DNA of 64,000 nt from Panaeolus papilionaceus (GCA_015501605.1 JADNRZ010000004.1:248001-312000), one strand, 5' to 3'. Shown: positions 44,329 through 57,194, counted from the first letter of the stretch. Translations and numbers: made by a program. Notes: generated by a model from the letters alone, not told the origin.

Positions 44329-47300
44329 ATGTCTATAGAAAGGCCTAGCGCATCGTCGCTTAAACATGTATTGCTGTCAGAAATCCTGTCGGTAACATCG
44401 ACAATGAAGAAGAACTCGAGATGGGCTTCTTCCACACTTGTCATGTCCGTTCGAGATTCACCAGCACTTGCGACGAACATGGGCTTGAGGATTTCTACCC
44501 CAGGATATCAAACTCGTATCTCTGGAAGGGGTACTAGGGAAGCCGAATTAATGGCAGGTTTTTTAGAACTTAAGAGAGGCATTCGAGACACTCGAGGTAT
44601 GTACCATAATCCCTGGTCATCCTGCTGACCATCCCATAACACATCCCGCCGTTCTACAGACATTCGGCAGGCCAATCTTCCAGATCTGTTAGCGCCTTTC
44701 TTCGCCATTCTTCATTCTCCGCTCTCTACTGGTCCGATCACGTCTGCAGCATTGTCGTCATTGCACAGTTTCTTTGTTTCTGGCCTTATATCCCCTGATG
44801 CACCTGGTATTGACCTCGCACTCACAGAGCTGAGTAGCACCATCTCCCACTGCAAGTTCGAGGCCACCGACTCTTCTGGAGATGAAGTTGTACTGCTCAA
44901 AATCATGACCGTGATACACGATTGTTTGAGCAGTTCCGTTGGACGAAGCTTGGGAGACATAGAGGTTTGTGAAATGCTAGAGACAGTGTTGACGACCTGT
45001 TGCCAGATGAGGCTCAGTGGTGAGCAGTAGTCTTTATATTGCGTCTTGTTGGCACTAAATATGATTCCAGAGACCCTGAGACGATCTGCCGAGACGACAA
45101 TGCACACTCTAGTCAGGATCGTATTTTCTAAACTTCATTTGTTAAATCCGGAAGAGGAAGAAGCAAAACTTCTGGCGGCCAGTCAAGATGAAACCAACGA
45201 AGGCGAATTGCGGATGACAGTCACAACAGACACGTCTGCGAAAGCGCCTCAGCCAGTAGTACATATAGTAGAAGCAAGTTCAGTCGAGCATCTGCCTGAG
45301 GCGCCCGCTGAACAAGCGGAGAAACTAGAGAGTGACAAGCCTGTCGTTAAAGGCGTTGACACTCTCGACCCCGCTACCGATGTTGAGAACCCACCTGCGA
45401 GTGCACTCCAACCCAACCGCCCAGAATGTGAGTAACTCCTATCCTGCACTCAAGATTCGTCCTAAGCGTCTGTCATAGATGGTTTACCTTCCATCGTCGA
45501 GCTCCTGCGTGTCCTTGTCAATGTTTTAGATCCAAACGACCAACAACATACCGATTCAACTCGCCTGACGGCTCTGGGCGTCCTCAACACAGCTTTCGAG
45601 GAAGCAGGTGTCTCGATACCCAGATTCCCATCTTTAAAGAGCATCGTTACAGATTCTGGATGCAAGTTTTTGTTTCAGCTTGCTCGCTCAGAAAATAACA
45701 ACGTACTCCACTGGTCCTTGAGAACTATTTCCACCATATTTGCCACCATGCAGAAGGATCTTAAGCTACAGCAAGAACTGTTCCTCACATTCACTATTGA
45801 TAGACTTGCCCCTCTTCCGAACCCTGCAGGAAAAGGCGCTTCTCCAGCTGCGGCACTGGCTAAGGGTCAATCACCGCGGCCCTCAAATGCGAAGAACAGC
45901 CCACTTCTCATTCCCGCAGATAAACAAGAAACTGGAACGCCACTTCCATCGAGATTGGTCACATCTCCAGCTCGAGTTGAAATCAGAGATTTCATTCTCG
46001 AAACACTGAGTCACATTGGTGGGCACCCCAGTTTTATGGTTGACTTGTTCACCAACTATGACTGTGATGTGAATTGCGAAAACTTATTCGAACGTTTAAT
46101 TGACTTCCTCACGAAGGTGCGCGGAGCTTTTTCTTGCATTGGCGAGACCCTTTGCTGACACTTGATTAGTCCGTGTACCCTTCACAAATTCAGGGTAACA
46201 ATGAAACCCAGCGCAATGTACAATACCTCTGCCTGGAATTTTTGTTGTCATTTGTTAACGATATGGCAATGCGAGCTGGCGATGTACGTTTTCCGATTTA
46301 ATAGGACATGTCATATACCAACTATTTTCATTTATCAGCCAAGTTTCTCAGATGAATGGTCACCGGTTAGTCTCTCGGTTTTATTCGTTTTCGAAGCCAA
46401 TGCTTACAGAGACTGACAGGATTACCCCTCTCCCGAGTCCCTCCTACAAGCAAAATCGAAAAAGCAGCAGATTCTGACAGGTGCTGCAAGATTCAACACC
46501 AAACCTAAGTCTGGGCTCGCATATCTGGAGGAAAATAAACTCATCTACGCGGACTTGTCGGACGAAATATCTAAACCCAGGAGCTTGGCCTTGTTTTTGA
46601 AAGGGTGCAGCAGGATTGACAAGCGATTGTTGGGGGATTTCCTTTCCAAACCAGACAATATCAGTTTGCTAAGGGAATATATCAGCTTGTTTGACTTTAA
46701 AAATGTATGTCTTAATGGCACTTACGCGGGGCTTATTCTGATGCTTTATCTAGAAATCTGTGGCTGAAGCCATGAGGGAGATGCTCGAGGCGTTCCGACT
46801 CCCTGGCGAATCACAGCAGATTGAGCGGATAACAGAAACATTTGCCCAAGCTTACTTCGCATCTGGACCTGGTAATTTAACTGCGCAGCTGATAACTTCA
46901 GACCGTTGACATTCCATTTAGAGGAAATCAAGAGCGTGGACGCAACTCATGTGCTCGCGTTTTCTATTATTATGCTCAATACCGACCAGCATAACCCCCA
47001 AGTCAGGGTAAGGAATTCTCTCAGGGTGTGGTTATCCTGCTTTGTTTTGCTAACCCACGTTTAGAAACGCATGACCATCGAGGATTACAGGCGAAATCTT
47101 CGGGGTGTCAATGATGGGACCAATTTCTCGGAAGAGTTCTTGGTGAGTCCGATAAAATTGATTCTATCTCAATTGTCTCACTAGATCTCTAGCAAAATAT
47201 TTATGACTCTATCAAAAGACGAGAAATTGTAATGCCTGAGGAACACACAGGTCAACTTGGGTTTGAGTATGCATGGAAAGAATTGTTAGCCCGTGCTCGA

Positions 47301-49866
47301 CAGACTGGCGAATATTACATCTGCAACACACCTGCATTTGACGTGAAGATGTTCAAGCTGGTTTGGAAACCTGTGATTTCTGCGATCGCCTATGCATTCA
47401 TCACTTTCGAGGATGACTTTATTATTCAGCGAGCAATTGCTGGATTTAGGCAGTGCGCCACCCTTGCTGGCCACTTCCGCCTTCCTGACGTGTTTGACTT
47501 TATTGTGGTGTCGCTCTCTCAAGCTACAAGCCTACTTTCAGATTCTCTACCAGCTCAAGTTCCCAACTATCCGATTGTCGACATTGAAGGTCAATCAGTG
47601 ACCGTGTCGAAACTCTCCGTCGACTTTGGATCAAACTACAGGGGTCAGCTAGCTGCTGTAGTCCTTTTCAATATCGTGAACGGGAATGGAAACGCACTGA
47701 GGGAAGGCTGGACGCAGGTACGACGACTTTTAAAGTGCAACTAGCATCGAACTAAACTTTGATGATGCAGATCTTCGAAATGTTCCAGAATCTTTTCCTT
47801 CATTCACTTCTTCCGACGAGAATGTTGCAGATGGAAGATTTCCTGGGTGGCGTCACCATGATTCCTCTGAGAGGAACAGGCCCATCCAAACCTCAGACAC
47901 GAAGCGATGGCGGCCTCCTCTCTGCGTTGTCATCTTATTTAATGACGCCCTACAATTCTGACTTGATAGTTCCCGATGCAACAGAGTCCGATGTTGAAAA
48001 TACTTTGTCGACCATTGACTGCATCACCTCATGCCGCCTTGACGAGCTGTACAGCCAAATAATGTGTGTAAATATTTCTTTCGTGACCATATATACCTTA
48101 ACCACCACCTAGCCAATTGGACTCAGACGCGTTAGTAGCTGCAATTCGTGCACTGGAGGCACTGGCCCACGAGAGAACCGTCGCCAAACTCAAAATTCAC
48201 TCAGAGGATATACCAACCCTCGAGGATGAGCCCATTCAACTTCCTTACGATCCTGCCTCGGTCTTTCTCCTCGAAACGATTGTGAGCATTACGGGTCAAG
48301 CCCCTCAGTATATTGAAGAAACATGGTAAGTTGCCCAAACACTCCCGCAACTAATTGTTAATCTTTTGGGGCAATCCACAGGCCTGTAGTGTTTGAACAT
48401 CTTTCAGCTCTTCTTTCATCAGCGCCGCAGTACAGCATATTGTTGATTGAACGGGCCGTGTTCTCTCTGTTGAGGCTTTGTCAACTTTTAGCTGACAAGG
48501 TGACAATATCAATAAGTGACGAAATCAATTCTGGGCTGAACTTTGTTCTCCTACAGCCTTCCCTCCGGGATCAGGTCTATGTTGCATTCGATTTACTTGC
48601 GGGGCTGCCTCAAAGTGTATCCAACCTAGTTGGCGAGCAAGTCATGGCTGGCTTGATTCTTGTTCTTCAGAAACATGAAGACATTTTAAGGTACAAGAAT
48701 TTCTGTCGGCAGATGCCATGAAGTCTGACGCGCCGTGCACCTAATAGATCTCAAACCGAATGGAACCTTGTCTTCGCCATGATCCGCTCGACGATGTCGC
48801 ATCCAGAAGCCTCTCGACTGTCCTTTGAGCTCGTCAATGCATTCGCAGCCGAAGGACCAGACAACAGCGTCACTCCCGACAACTTCGCAGGCCTTCTTAC
48901 CGTTCTGGACGACTTTGCGACAGCCGCAAATAACCTCCAAGAACACGAACAGCACCGAAATCGTCGACCAGAGCCTATCATGTCCCAGAAGTGTGTCCCT
49001 ATTATGTCTGGCGATGTCCGACTAACGATTCCCTAGCTCGCCGATTATTGCTCGTGGCAAGCAAGCTGTTGACCTATTCCCAGTATTACACAAGCGCCTC
49101 GCTAGTTGGTTCCAAGCTTCAGAAGTCAAATCAAACATTGGTAGGCTAGGATATATTTCTTTCTCTTGGTTGCCGTCTTATGGTTGTTACATCAGCTTGG
49201 AAGCAAATGTTCCTGCCTCTGTTAGGCGCCCTGGGTCGGCACTCCCTCAACGCATCGAGAGAAATCCGTCATAACGCTATCAGCCATCTTCAGCGAGTGC
49301 TTCTTGGCTCGCAGCTACTCCATGAAGCAGAGCAATCTAAGGTTGAAGAAGTTTTCAACCGAGTTATCTTCCCCCTCGTCGATGAGCTGCTGAAACCACA
49401 GGCCACTTCGAGGGATCCCCAGGGGATGTCGGAAACCAGGCTCCGAGGCTCTGCTCTACTTTGCAAGGTCTTTATGCACCTCGAGCTCCGCGAAAGCAGA
49501 GTGGGGACAGACTTCCGACTTCTATGGATCCAAGTACTGGACCTGTTAGACAGGCTTATGAACGTAAAACGTGGAGATCAGCTGGTTTGTCTCTTTCTTT
49601 TATTTGTTACGTGACGACGATTCTGAATTGTGATTGTGATGCAGTACGAAGCTGTGCCAGAGTCCTTAAAGAACGTGCTCTTGGTTATGAACACGGTTGG
49701 CATTCTAGCACCACCAGGGACAAAGGATCGAACAGATCTTCAAAGGACCTTGTGGGCGAATACCAGTGAGCGACTGGAACGGTTCTTGCCAGGATTCTTG
49801 ATGAGTGTGATACCCGTCCCACCCCCTGATGAGACTGCTGCAACACCGACGAGTGCAGCCGAATGA
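44329..49866 (+). CDS. GEA2: ARF guanine-nucleotide exchange factor GBF1/GEA
   Basis: Large Golgi exchange factor for ARF GTPases, required for COPI coat recruitment. It has 1542 residues in 18 exons. The N terminus after [10 protein letters not shown] is [20 protein letters not shown], typical of the GBF/GEA subfamily. DCB and HUS regions follow ([12 protein letters not shown]). The Sec7 domain (about 605-800) includes [11 protein letters not shown], the glutamic finger [12 protein letters not shown] (Glu about 702) and [15 protein letters not shown] with NNP-equivalent loop; HDS1-3 helical regions make up the rest. A 27-nt exon (46339-46365) lies between HUS and Sec7. The gene symbol reflects the GEA1/GEA2 yeast pair; this genome probably has one. 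Confidence 0.95.
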
Positions 49867-49917
49867 GTTACTTAAATATTTTACACCACTGTGAATAATA
49901 TTGTATATGTTTTATGG

Positions 49918-49923
49918 AATAAA
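49918..49923 (+). promoter_or_regulatory. Candidate polyadenylation signal of GBF1
   Basis: AATAAA occurs 52 bp after the GBF1 stop codon, just before the convergent cytochrome b561 gene ends. The two 3' untranslated regions probably overlap. Confidence 0.35.
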
Positions 49924-49938
49924 AAGATAGGATTGCTA

Positions 49939-50982
49939 TTAGAAAATGGGCATTTTCCAAGTTCTGCAAGACTTATCGTTAGTCGTCAATCAGTAAAACA
50001 TATGGGTGAGATAACCAACCTCACTCTGGCCAGAACCCCGATGAGAACACCAGCTGGGGCTAAGGTGTAAGTAACGAAACGAACAATCCAATACGTGTAC
50101 TTTTCTCCCCAGTTAGACCATGCACCGCCGAGATGAATCGTGTATAGGAGAGCTGGGAACAAGAAGTACCCAGAAACCCTGTCAAGGAACACAATTGTAG
50201 GAGACTGGAAGGGGCTGACGATGTATGATTAACCTACCTGTGATACTTCCAGAGGTTCTTCGCCTTCATGCCTCCTCCAAACAACGCGCCGCCAAACCAG
50301 ACGCTACCAGCACCCAAACCTACCTGGAAGACGAGCCACGCTATGCATAGAATTCCGATGAACTACGGGGCACCGGTCAGAATCAAAAGCTCCTGATTCA
50401 GCCCAAGAAACATACACCGTGCCAAGTCACGAAATGATCAGCACCTCGAAGCCATTTGTTGTAAGAAATGGCAGATGTCCCGATGACGATGGAAGGGAAA
50501 CCCAGAAGGAAAACTGCGACCTGGTGGCGTAGCAGACCTGCAGTTTTGGTTTTGGGTTGCGAGGTGGGCTGTAGAGTGAGTATTCCTGTCGTTGTAAAGC
50601 GTCGCAGAATGATTCAGAAGACGTTACTTGACGAATAAGAACGCCATACCACATGTAAAAAGGAATACGGCTAGTGTTTGCAAAGGCGGATGCAAGGCAA
50701 ACCACCCTGCAGAACTTGGGTCATTGAAAAGTATGACTACCCAGCTAACGACTGTAAAAAGCTGTGTTCAGATTTTGGCGTCAGTGCATTGATTCGATGG
50801 CTGGGTATAACAACCCAAGTCGGCCTACCCCAGCAGACGCCTTTGTGGTAGTCAGATGATTACCTGCGAGTTAGTTGAGCAGGACCCACCAGTGCAATTT
50901 GTCGAGCTGGTATATCACCAGATCTCCCCTCTGGTTTTACAGTATCATCGAATTTCTCTGACTTCACGTTGAAAGCTGCCAT
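49939..50982 (-). CDS. Cytochrome b561-type transmembrane reductase
   Basis: A multispan membrane protein with four transmembrane histidines that should bind two haems: WFALHPPLQTL, LLRHQVAVFLL, DHFVTWHGF and WKYHRVSGYFLFPALL. It resembles CYB561D-type electron-transfer proteins. The model has 230 residues in six exons (50864-50982, 50650-50744, 50416-50585, 50238-50362, 50020-50178, 49939-49963). The link between exon 1 (ending QLTR) and exon 2 (WVVILFNDPSSAG) is uncertain: the first membrane span is short, so an extra mini-exon in 50745-50863 is possible. The 25-nt last exon encodes TWKMPIF. Confidence 0.8.
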
Positions 50983-51444
50983 TGCAGTGTAGAGATGGTC
51001 ACGGCGATTATTGTGTTTACGGGATAGGTCGTAACGTGGTTGTGAGGGTTATGAAGCCGCCAACTGTTTCACAGATACGTGTCAATCATGGGAGTCGGTA
51101 AAAATTTGTCAATACATTGAGCGATGAAGGTGCTGGGTATCTCATGGCCGTGGCAATCGGTTTCGACGCGCGACGGCGGCGAGCGCGGCTATGTTTGAGC
51201 CACGGATATCCGGTGATTCAATATATTAGCCTGTCGGATCACTTTGAAAGTATCCGTATAGGCTTGTCTATGTGCGTCGTTGCTGGTTTACTGGAAATAA
51301 TACGAGTTGACGATGAGTTGTTGAGCTGTACCTAAGGTATCTGACAAGTTAAAAATAGAACCCACGTTAATTTAAATAGCCGATCGTCCGGGCCGCAGAT
51401 AATGTCGGGCGGCTAAGCATCACTTCCTTGGCTTCGCACAAACT
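50983..51444. other. Divergent promoter region
   Basis: The 462 bp between the cytochrome b561 and nucleotidase start codons. It includes GC-rich segments (for example 51165-51190 and 51380-51415) and one open frame of 72 codons without support. No repeat of note. Confidence 0.45.
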
Positions 51445-54134
51445 ATGACTACTACAACATCCTTGCAGATCTTACACTTCAACGATGTCTATCGCGTAGG
51501 AACGCAGAAAGTATCCAGCAAAAAAGAAGGTCCTAACACCATTGATGTAACCCAATTTGCTGCATTGGTGGACGATCTTCGAGATCAATGGCCAGTGCAA
51601 CCAGATGGTAAACGCGATGGCTTGCTCCTATTCTCGGGAGACGTATTCTCCCCTTCAACCGAAAGTTCTGTCACACGAGGGAGTCATATGGTAAGAATTT
51701 AACGAGTTCTACAATATGCCTGAAGCTCTCTGTTCATCACTCCTCCCTTGCGCAGGTGCCCATTCTCAATCAACTTGGCCTTGATGTATCCTTGACCGGT
51801 TAGTCAGCGTCATATGTTACCCACAAAACGAGAAGATAATATTGTTATTTTCAGGGAACCACGACTTCGACTTTGGTATGATTGATATAAAATGGCAACT
51901 CACTGTCCACTCAACCTGATTTAGGTTACCCCCACCTGTCGAAGCTGATCCAGGATACTAGTTTCGTACGCAGCCTGTTCACTTAAACCAACCTTATCAA
52001 ACAGTGTTGATGCATTTTTCTCAGCCTTGGATATTGAGCAACATTATCGACACTACTACAGGTCATGTCCCTTCAGTTTTGAAAGAATACGTAGTGTTCG
52101 AAAGGTCAGGCATCAAAATCGGCGTCATCGGACTGGTCGAAGAGTGAGTGGTGACATGCACACAGGCTATCCGTTGCAGAGTATTTTACTGAAAGTAGCA
52201 TAGGGATTGGATCGCTACAGTATCGTCATGGCCATCGGAATTCGTTTACAAGCCCATGCATGAAGTTGCAATTGATTTATCCACAAGGCTTCGCGATCCC
52301 AGTGGCGAACATCAAGTGGACATTATCATCGCATTGACGCACGCCAGGTCAGAAAAACATCACAAGTCATTACCTCACTCACATTTTCGACTTATTGCCT
52401 GAATACCCAGGTTACCCAATGTAAGCCAACTCCTGTCAAAAACGGTCAGATGGGATTAAACAGGTGATCAGGACATACAACTAGCGAAGCAAACATTTGC
52501 TCTATCACCATCTGCTCAATCCACACACAGCGAGCCATTCGCAGATGTTCATGGCGTAGATTTACTTCTTGGAGGACACGACCACCTCTACTTCGTCCCG
52601 AAGGGAGTCACTCAATGGGAAAACTACGATACCTCGGCGGAGGTGCTCGGTGCAGAGGAAGACCACGGTGACGTTCTGGCGATAAAGAGTGGCTCTGACT
52701 TCCGTGATATCAGTGACATAACTCTCGAGCTGGAGTCTTCTCCAGATGGCTCAAAGAGAAGGAAAATCATCAAAACAATTACAGGTTTGCTCGATCTTGG
52801 CTTCCACGGGCGTACGCCTTGGTGCTAAATATTACGCAGGTAAAAGAAAGGTCACTCAACCTGGATCCAGAGCCTTGGAACCAATGGCTGTATTGTTGAA
52901 GAAACTATTGTCATCTGTATCTGACGCATTGAACGCGCCTATTTGTAAAACCACTGTCATGATCGACGTTCGCTCCACGTACATTCGCATAGAGGAAGTA
53001 AGTGTCTTTTGATTTGCGTTCGGTCCAGGGTAATTTAACAGACCGAGATGCATAGTCTCCAATTTCCAATTGGATTGCCGACATTGCCAGACATGCATAC
53101 GACGAGCCTCTGCGAGTAAAAGGAAAAAATGGAGCGGACGGAGTGCTATTCTGTGCTGGAACATACAGAGGAGACTCTACATATGAGCCAGGTCAGCAAA
53201 GAGTACAATTTCTGACCTAGACCTAGCTCATGCAGCCTGTATACCAATAGGTGTCATAACCATCGGGCACATCTTGGAGATCCTGCCGTTTGAAGACCCC
53301 GTGGTTGTTATCGAAATTGATGGTGAAACGTTATGGGATGCCTTGGAGAGCTCCCTCAAAACATGGCCCGCACAAGAAGGGTAAGAATACGAACAATTCT
53401 TTATGCAGCCAATCTAACCATCACCTAGACGCTTCCCATCCATATCTGGGTTCCGTGTGTCATGGGACTCTCGCAGGGAGCCCGGAAGCCGTGTCCTCGG
53501 AATCTGGCTCCTGAAGTCTGGTGGTGAGTCTGACGAAGAGGAACCAGTGAAGCGCGAACAAGGGGGTAAAATGTACACCATAATCACGAGAGACTACATG
53601 GCAGGAGGGCATGATGGATTCACCGCACTTAAGAGGGGGAAATATATCATCGATCACGAATGCGGAGAGCTAATGAGCAGCATCGTCAGAAAATACCTTC
53701 TTGGTGAGTAACTCATACGCCCATTCCACTCAAGTTGACATTGTGCTTCAGGATCCCAGTTTGTCAATAGATTCATCCGGCTGGCAAGCCAGAATAAGGA
53801 AACCGATAATGTCCAACACAAGACAAAAGTGGCTATCGCGCAACTTCAGAAGAACTTGGAAGATGAGCACAAGGAAGCTACATTCTCTGCAACCTCTGCA
53901 TGGAAACGCGCGATTGGCATAGCGATCAAGCGTGCTCGGGAACGCTTTCAATACAGGAGCCACCTGAATATCTCCACCAGCGAACATATGAGTGAGGTTG
54001 ACGCGTACGATGGAGAGAATGCCCGTCTGGGTCAAGATTGCCATGCAGTATCCAAGGAGGAAAACCAGGATCTCCTCGTGGTAACCCCGGTGGTGGATGG
54101 CAGGTTGAAGAACGAAGGGGCAGCGAAAAACTGA
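51445..54134 (+). CDS. UshA/5'-nucleotidase-family metallophosphoesterase
   Basis: A two-domain phosphoesterase of 672 residues in 13 exons. The calcineurin-like N-terminal domain has the metal-ligand motifs LHFNDVYR, FSGDVFSPS, TGNHDFDFG, ALTHARL and LLGGHDHLY. The C-terminal nucleotidase domain includes SPISNWIADIARHAY, GVITIGHILEILPFEDPVVV and DYMAGGHDGF. There is no signal peptide, so it is probably intracellular, unlike secreted 5'-nucleotidases. The last 130 residues are a charged helical extension. A 10-nt micro-exon (52411-52420, GTTACCCAAT) sits between THAR and the next exon. Substrate (nucleotide or other phosphate ester) is not predictable. Confidence 0.9.
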
Positions 54135-54208
54135 AGGCGAATGAAGCGACAAGCCGTCGAAAACGTATATGTAGATATCCATCCCCAAGGTTATGTTCTG
54201 TTTTTGGT

Positions 54209-54880
54209 TTAACTACTGTTATCGGACTTGGACACTGGAATAACGACGTCGACTTCGGCAGGAGTGTCTCCTGACAAAACCTTTGCATAGTGAACACAAG
54301 CGCCCACAGCTGTGCCGATTCCAGCACCTCCCAAAATCACTGTATAAGATACGAAAATATGAGCTGCTAATGCACGTAAAATTTAAACAACATACGGTTG
54401 ACAACATTGGCTCTCTTCCAAAAGATGGCTGGAACTAGAACGGCCGAGACGAGCCCACCGATTGTGGCATGGTCGTTCCTTCTTAGAATCGATGTCTGAA
54501 ACGGCAAGAGATTAGAAAAGTAAAATAAGAAATCAACAATACGGACGTTATATGCTGTTGTAATTCGCTGTGCCCTCACAGTATCTTCCTTGGCACTGGT
54601 GTACCTCACATATCCGACGCCTCCTGCTAAAGCGCCGCCTACAAGCACCTGGTCAGCGAAATGAGCCCATGGTATAAAGAGTGGTCTCTCAACCGGCTAG
54701 TCCTCCAGCCCAAGTAGCACGCAATGTCCGGTTTAATGATAACGCGCTCCCTCCTTTCCTGGACAAGGTGAAGGCGATATAAGCTGGGGGTACGAGCAGT
54801 GATGCCCATTGGTACCCCGTACCCATAGAATTTCGAACGAGAAACTCGACATCGGAAGCGTGTGCGGGTGATGAAGACAT
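54209..54880 (-). CDS. Small glycine-rich membrane protein
   Basis: A 169-residue protein in four exons (54694-54880, 54547-54638, 54396-54495, 54209-54339). Glycine- and alanine-rich hydrophobic segments are evenly spaced: WASLLVPPAYIAFTLSRKGG, TWAGGLAGGALAGGVGYVRY, HATIGGLVSAVLVPAIFW and LILGGAGIGTAVGACVHY. This spacing is like the Tim17/Tim22/complex-I B14.7 fold, so a mitochondrial inner-membrane location is possible, but I cannot name the orthologue. An in-frame ATG at 54943 would add 21 residues; 54880 (MSSSPAHASDVEF) is preferred. It converges with the nucleotidase gene, 74 bp apart. Confidence 0.75.
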
Positions 54881-55511
54881 GAAGAACAAGCTGGTGTAAG
54901 GTTTAGTGGAGATTCGAGCGTTGTGTGGGGGCCTCGTGACCATACGTCATCGTCCTAACAAAGTAGCTGCCCCTGTCACATTTGATGATGACGCTTAAAA
55001 TCCAAAGAACAACAGCTTTGTTTTCGTATCATCTTCCAATTTATCCCAATGCTAGACTGGTGACGCAGTCCCTCACCCGAGGCATCAGCCTCCGTGAGGG
55101 ACTGGGAAGGCGGGTAACTCCGTGGCAGGCCATCCCGTGGGACATTAAGCTGACCAACGCGTTGGAGGCAGAGGTGATGTTCCTTTTTGAGCGAGCGTGT
55201 GCGTGCATGCCTAAAAAGGAAAGCGACGTGCGGCTTAACTTGGTCAAGTAGCCGTCGCAAAACTAGAATAGAATTTAACTCTCTACCAACGTCTCCTCCT
55301 GCCCCAATGTACAACAATTTCCAAACCAACACATCTGAACATAATCATGATGATCCAGAAAGCACCATATCCGGAACTATGATGCCGGTATTCACATTGG
55401 GACCAGTTTCCCGACACACAGCCGCATCCCTGAAGCGCAATAGATCCCTCGAAAAATCAAGATCACAAGAGAAACGTGCACGCCGTGACGCTTATAGGGT
55501 ACCTGGGATAC
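54881..55511. other. Region between membrane protein and chimeric gene
   Basis: A plus-strand frame at 55187-55732 encodes a Ser/Arg-rich stretch (SLEKSRSQEKRARRD) and runs antisense into the helicase exon; it lacks family support and I do not call it a gene. A strong hairpin lies at 55066-55104. The segment may be derived from the same insertion that brought the helicase fragment. Confidence 0.45.
55066..55104. repeat. Two-tier hairpin
   Basis: CAGTCCCTCAC (55066-55076) pairs perfectly with GTGAGGGACTG (55094-55104). Inside it GAGGC pairs with GCCTC around a 4-nt ATCA loop. The total stem is 16 bp with two small bulges. It lies outside any gene model. Confidence 0.65.
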
Positions 55512-57083
55512 CTAGGAGTAGTACATCAGTATTCTCAGCTGGCAGTCCATCCGCAAATGATTCTTCGATAGAATCTTTTCCTCAACAATCTGGCGAATGT
55601 GTTTCGGAACTGTTGCTGAGAAACCGAGCCAACGGATTTGTGCAGGTAATAGAGCCTTCAGATTATCGAGAAGCCCCCAAGCAGGTCGGAATGCTGGGAG
55701 TCCATAGAGTGAACACCCAACAGTGCCGATGAAATGTACTTCATCAACGTTGATGGTTGTGATGCGACGCCGAAACTGTTGGTTTGCTCGGAGTGCTTCT
55801 CCTAGTTTGGAGAAGTGACCTTCGGGGGCTTTGAAAGCCTGCTCAACGGTGACAATGAGAAGCTGAGCACCTGTCCCGAATACATTTTCCTGCTCCCATG
55901 AGATGTGTTATTGATAGAATGTCATTTACGACGTACCTGCCACCACTGATCAGTTCTCGGGGTGGTCTCGTTTATCACAACTGCTGCAATCCCAAACCTC
56001 TTCTTAAACTCCTCGGCTTGTGTTGACTGCAGTCTCTTGAGGGGAGAGAACGTTATTGCAAGCCGTCTCTTGTCAGGATTTTCCATGAGGACACTAAGAG
56101 CCATTGGAAGGGTTTTCCCACTAAGTAACGCACTGTTGCCAAAGTTGGTGTAGGGCCCATACATAAAGCCAACCCGAAGGATGACAAGATTAAGACTGCG
56201 AAAGGGTCAGCTGAGTGAAGGATGAGAAAATAGCTGACAGATTACGGACCCTTCAATTGAACCCAGCAACCGTTGAGCTTCATGCCACCAAATTCCAAGG
56301 GTCTCTACAGGTTTAATGTCATCCTTCTCTGTAGATGGCTGCTTGCCGGTTGTTTCGTAGAATGGTTGGGATATCCTGACATAGGCTTTGACATTGCGAC
56401 TGGCGGCTTCCTGACCTAGGAGCTTGGCTGTACCGAATGTGGTCGAGATTTGGATCTTATCATTGGCGAAGAACAATTAAGCAAAGGCGGGATGTATCCA
56501 ATAAAAAAGAGGAAACGTACTACTTCATTTCGATCATATCGAACCTCGCCAGTAAAATCGAAAACATAATCGAAAGGGGGATGTGATGGGTCTGCGGGTT
56601 CAAAGGCAGCATGGATGGCGGCTAGATGGACGTGAATAAGGAAATTAAAGAGTATGGTGAATAAAAGTCTAACCTTGATTAGTGAGATTAGCCTGTTTAT
56701 ATTCTACTAGAGGGCTTTGAAGAACTTGGGCAAAGTCTGGGCCAATATAGCTGCATTATGCTGTTTTTAGTGCAATCTGATGGTGGGTGTATAGTTGTGG
56801 ATAACGAACGTAGTAGGAGGAGCAACAGAATATTTATCGACAACACGAAGACGCTGATAGGGTGATCAGTAAATTTGAAATAAAAGAAAAGAAAAGTGGG
56901 AGAAGCAGGAGAAGCTCACAGAAACCAGAGGTTCAGCGTCTACGGGAACGAGAAAAGCTGCCAAAGCACGAGAGCAAGTGTTCAAACCGCCTATTTAAAA
57001 GTAAATATAATGAACGATTAATTTCAATGATAAATACACTGACCAAAGACGAGAACAGACGGCTTTGAGGATGAGTCGCTCAT
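55512..57083 (-). CDS. Chimera: NAD-dependent epimerase half fused to helicase half
   Basis: One continuous spliced frame of 391 residues in eight exons (57044-57083, 56920-56990, 56810-56853, 56674-56750, 56521-56621, 56250-56455, 55937-56195, 55512-55889). Residues 1-199 are an extended short-chain reductase/epimerase: VLVFGGLNTCSRALAAFLV, DFTGEVRYDRNEV, YVRISQPFYETTGKQ and VILRVGFMYGPYTNFG. Immediately after, LLSGKTLPMALSVL begins a RecQ-like helicase core with a Walker A Lys-Thr (207-208), SPLKRLQSTQ, a DEVH box (315-318), FRPAWG and FSATVP (motif III). The epimerase lacks its C-terminal substrate half; the helicase lacks its N terminus and second RecA lobe. The junction is near 56137. 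All introns are intact, so it may be transcribed; it could also be a decaying pseudogene. Confidence 0.75.
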
Positions 57084-57194
57084 TGGTACTTTATCGAACA
57101 GCAGCAACCTTTGATCAATCCTAAACACAAACTCACTCAACTACATTATGTAATAATATTGATTTAAATCATCTTTATTTTCTTTCCTTGTTTC

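Noticed and set aside
55187..55732. 181-codon plus-strand frame with a Ser/Arg-rich sequence
   Set aside because: It runs antisense through the DEVH helicase exon, has no splice or family support, and its right half is the reverse reading of conserved helicase sequence.
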